Positions 62,533-64,000 of a DNA stretch of 64,000 bases are shown piece after piece; positions within the stretch are counted from its first letter, which is position 1; every line of letters starts with the position of its first letter. A program made the position numbers and the translations under genes. The notes beneath the pieces are model-generated. The model searched no databases, was not told the DNA's origin, and saw only the letters and a program-made list of their open reading frames with translations. The stretch covers positions 248,001 to 312,000 of the forward strand of contig NZ_CP076134.1 of NCBI RefSeq assembly GCF_018736085.1. Direction: 5' to 3'. The stretch comes from Bradyrhizobium sediminis. GTDB lineage: Bacteria > Pseudomonadota > Alphaproteobacteria > Rhizobiales > Xanthobacteraceae.

Positions 62533-63312
62533 GTGACCGAGCGTGTGACGCTGATTACCGGTGCCTCGGCGGGCATAGGCACTGAGTTGGCGCGCGTTTT
62601 TGCATCGAACGGCCATCGGGTGGCCCTGGCGGCGCGACGCGCGGATCGCCTGGCTACGCTGGCGGATGAGATCACCGCCGGCGGCGGTGCTGCGCCGATC
62701 GTGATTGCCTGCGATCTCGAACAGCCTGATGCCGGCGACAGGATCGCCGCGGCCTTGGCGGCCGAGGGCGTGGAGGTCGAATTTGTCGTCAACAATGCGG
62801 GCTTCGGTCTGTTCGGCCACGCGATCAAGCTGGATCGTGACGAACAGCTCGGCATGCTCGCCGTCAATATCCGCGCGCTGACCGACCTGTCGCTGCGGTT
62901 CTCCGATCATCTGATCCGGCACCGCGGTGGCATCCTCAATGTCGGTTCCATTGCCAGCTTCCTGCCGGGGCCCGGAATGGCGGTGTATTACGCGTCCAAG
63001 GCCTATGTGCTGTCGTTCTCGGAAGCGCTGCGCGGGGAACTCGCGCCACACGGCGTGCGGGTGACTGCGCTGTGTCCGGGCCCGGTGCCGTCGGAATTTC
63101 AGGCGCGGGCGGGCTTTCTGCCTGGCTTTGATTCGCTGGTCCTGAACATCTCTCCGGCCGATGTCGCGCAGGCCGGCTACCGCGGGCTGATGGCCAACAA
63201 GCGCGCCGTGCTGCCCGGGGTCGGCGTCAAGATTGTGCCATTCCTGCTCCGGTTTTTCCCGCGCGGGTTTGTCCTGTCCGTGGTCGGCCGCTATCAGCTG
63301 CGGAAACGCTGA
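62533..63312 (+). CDS. SDR family oxidoreductase
   Basis: 259 aa classical short-chain dehydrogenase. LITGASAGIGTELARVFASNGHRVALAARR (NADP-type, with Arg after the second strand), VNNAGFGLFGHAI, LNVGSIASFLPGPGMAVYYASKAYVLSF (catalytic Ser-Tyr-x3-Lys) and the C-terminal hydrophobic KIVPFLLRFFPRGFVLSVVG. The pattern suits the DltE/YqjQ-like group, acting on acyl or ketone substrates; substrate unknown. GTG start at 62533. A terminator follows. Confidence 0.9.
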   Translation: MTERVTLITGASAGIGTELARVFASNGHRVALAARRADRLATLADEITAGGGAAPIVIACDLEQPDAGDRIAAALAAEGVEVEFVVNNAGFGLFGHAIKLDRDEQLGMLAVNIRALTDLSLRFSDHLIRHRGGILNVGSIASFLPGPGMAVYYASKAYVLSFSEALRGELAPHGVRVTALCPGPVPSEFQARAGFLPGFDSLVLNISPADVAQAGYRGLMANKRAVLPGVGVKIVPFLLRFFPRGFVLSVVGRYQLRKR

Positions 63313-63347
63313 AAATCGCGTCCCGGCCCGGCTTTGGCCCGCGATTT
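63313..63347 (+). terminator. probable intrinsic terminator
   Basis: AAATCGCG (63313-63320) pairs exactly with CGCGATTT (63340-63347), enclosing a GC-rich loop, directly behind the SDR stop. Confidence 0.65.
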
Positions 63348-63430
63348 GCTTAAATTTCCCATGAACTCACACGAAATTAACGGCGACTTAGGTATGATTC
63401 TGGCTTGATAGCCGAAAGACAGAAAAGTCG

Positions 63431-64000
63431 ATGTTTCAGTCCGGCAAGATCAACGGCGAAAACGTCCTGCGCTTCCCCGGTCGGGCGGCGGCCCCTTTCG
63501 CACCTGCCGCGGCCGAATCCCCGCTGCCGGTCCTGATCGTCCTGCACCAGGAGACCTCGACGCCGGGCCGGGTCGGCAATGCGCTGCGGGCGCTCGGGCA
63601 CGGGCTGGATATCAGGCGTCCGCGTTTCGGCGACTCGCTTCCGGAAACCCTGGATGACCACGCCGGCGCGGTCATTTTCGGCGGACCGATGAGCGCGAAT
63701 GATCCCGATGATTTCGTTCGCCGGGAAATCGACTGGATCGCCGTGCCGCTGCGGGAGCAACGGCCGCTTCTCGGAATCTGCCTGGGTGCGCAGATGCTCG
63801 CGATGCAGCTCGGCGCGCGGGTCGCGCCGCATCCGGAAGGCCGGACGGAGATCGGCTATTATCCGATTCGCCCCACCCCTGCGGGGCTGGCGCTGTGCCA
63901 GCACTGGCCGGATCACGTCTACCACTGGCACCGCGAAGGATTTGAACTTCCGCGCGGCGCCGAATTGCTGGCCGAGGGCGGCGACTTCCCGATCCAGGCA
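63431..64000 (+). CDS. class I glutamine amidotransferase (partial)
   Basis: 190 residues visible; the gene runs past the window end. The GATase1 fold has VIFGGPMSANDPDDFVRREIDWI, the nucleophile elbow LLGICLGAQMLAMQLG (Cys) and YHWHREGFELPRGAELLAEG with the catalytic His. No synthetase domain is fused, so it resembles GMP-synthase-like stand-alone amidotransferases of unknown target. It has a 15-residue Ala/Pro-rich N-terminal stretch. Start ATG at 63431. Confidence 0.9.
   Translation, partial: MFQSGKINGENVLRFPGRAAAPFAPAAAESPLPVLIVLHQETSTPGRVGNALRALGHGLDIRRPRFGDSLPETLDDHAGAVIFGGPMSANDPDDFVRREIDWIAVPLREQRPLLGICLGAQMLAMQLGARVAPHPEGRTEIGYYPIRPTPAGLALCQHWPDHVYHWHREGFELPRGAELLAEGGDFPIQA

Overview
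The window is high-GC chromosomal DNA of an alphaproteobacterium, most probably Bradyrhizobium or a close Rhodopseudomonas/Afipia-type relative. This rests on familiar gene neighbourhoods (gpsA–tsaD–hemD–mitofilin-like–HemY-like; purH–heparinase–RsmB-like), a DUF1674/SDHAF4-type gene, a vanillate demethylase operon, and several families of intergenic palindromes that recur many times here. Species cannot be fixed from the sequence alone.

Layout. 1-5.9 kb: housekeeping genes (TesB thioesterase, UbiH-family monooxygenase, Trm112-like protein, a TetR regulator with two matching operators facing a small membrane protein, LON-domain protein, thioredoxin-TPR) ending in tRNA-Gly(GCC). 6.0-11.7 kb: an accessory island directly behind that tRNA, with visibly more AT-rich codon use. 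It holds a ribbon-helix-helix protein; a 649-aa fusion of a DEDD exonuclease-like domain, a DUF429 domain and a P-loop nucleotide-kinase-like domain; an overlapping 354-aa adenylosuccinate-synthetase-like gene in which the PurA catalytic Asp is Ser, as in phage PurZ; an unknown conserved protein; a membrane-anchored coiled-coil protein with a dCTP-deaminase/dUTPase-fold domain; and a truncated TIR domain. This purine-nucleotide cassette is my best candidate for an undescribed system. 11.9-19.5 kb: a run of exported, cysteine-rich proteins followed by a membrane-anchored DUF2235 hydrolase.

19.7-32.8 kb: metabolic genes: a sorbosone-dehydrogenase-like protein plus a c4-type cytochrome, ketopantoate reductase, a DsbA-fold isomerase, DUF2239/GST/GIY-YIG genes carrying a shared operator-like motif, an SDR, gamma-glutamyltransferase, an MFS permease, and a vanA–gntR–vanB operon. 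An IS630-family element (33.0-34.0 kb) sits just upstream of the van promoter region. 34.1-52.1 kb: purH, an orphan HigA antitoxin, heparinase-like and RsmB-like proteins, a thermonuclease, an L,D-transpeptidase, acetyl-CoA synthetase, topoisomerase IB, a P-loop kinase-like gene with the same operator-like motif, EVE, gpsA, tsaD, hemD, mitofilin-like and HemY-like genes. 52.3-64 kb: tRNA-Thr(CGT), small exported proteins, polysaccharide deacetylase, an MFS_3 permease, a Tat-exported lipase-like hydrolase, cytochrome P450, a DUF5939 adenylate cyclase next to a TerB-like protein, an SDR, and a class I glutamine amidotransferase cut by the window end.

Functions are assigned by reading motifs in the translated sequence; no database search was run. 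Start codons were chosen from ribosome-binding sites, family length and signal peptides where these are visible.
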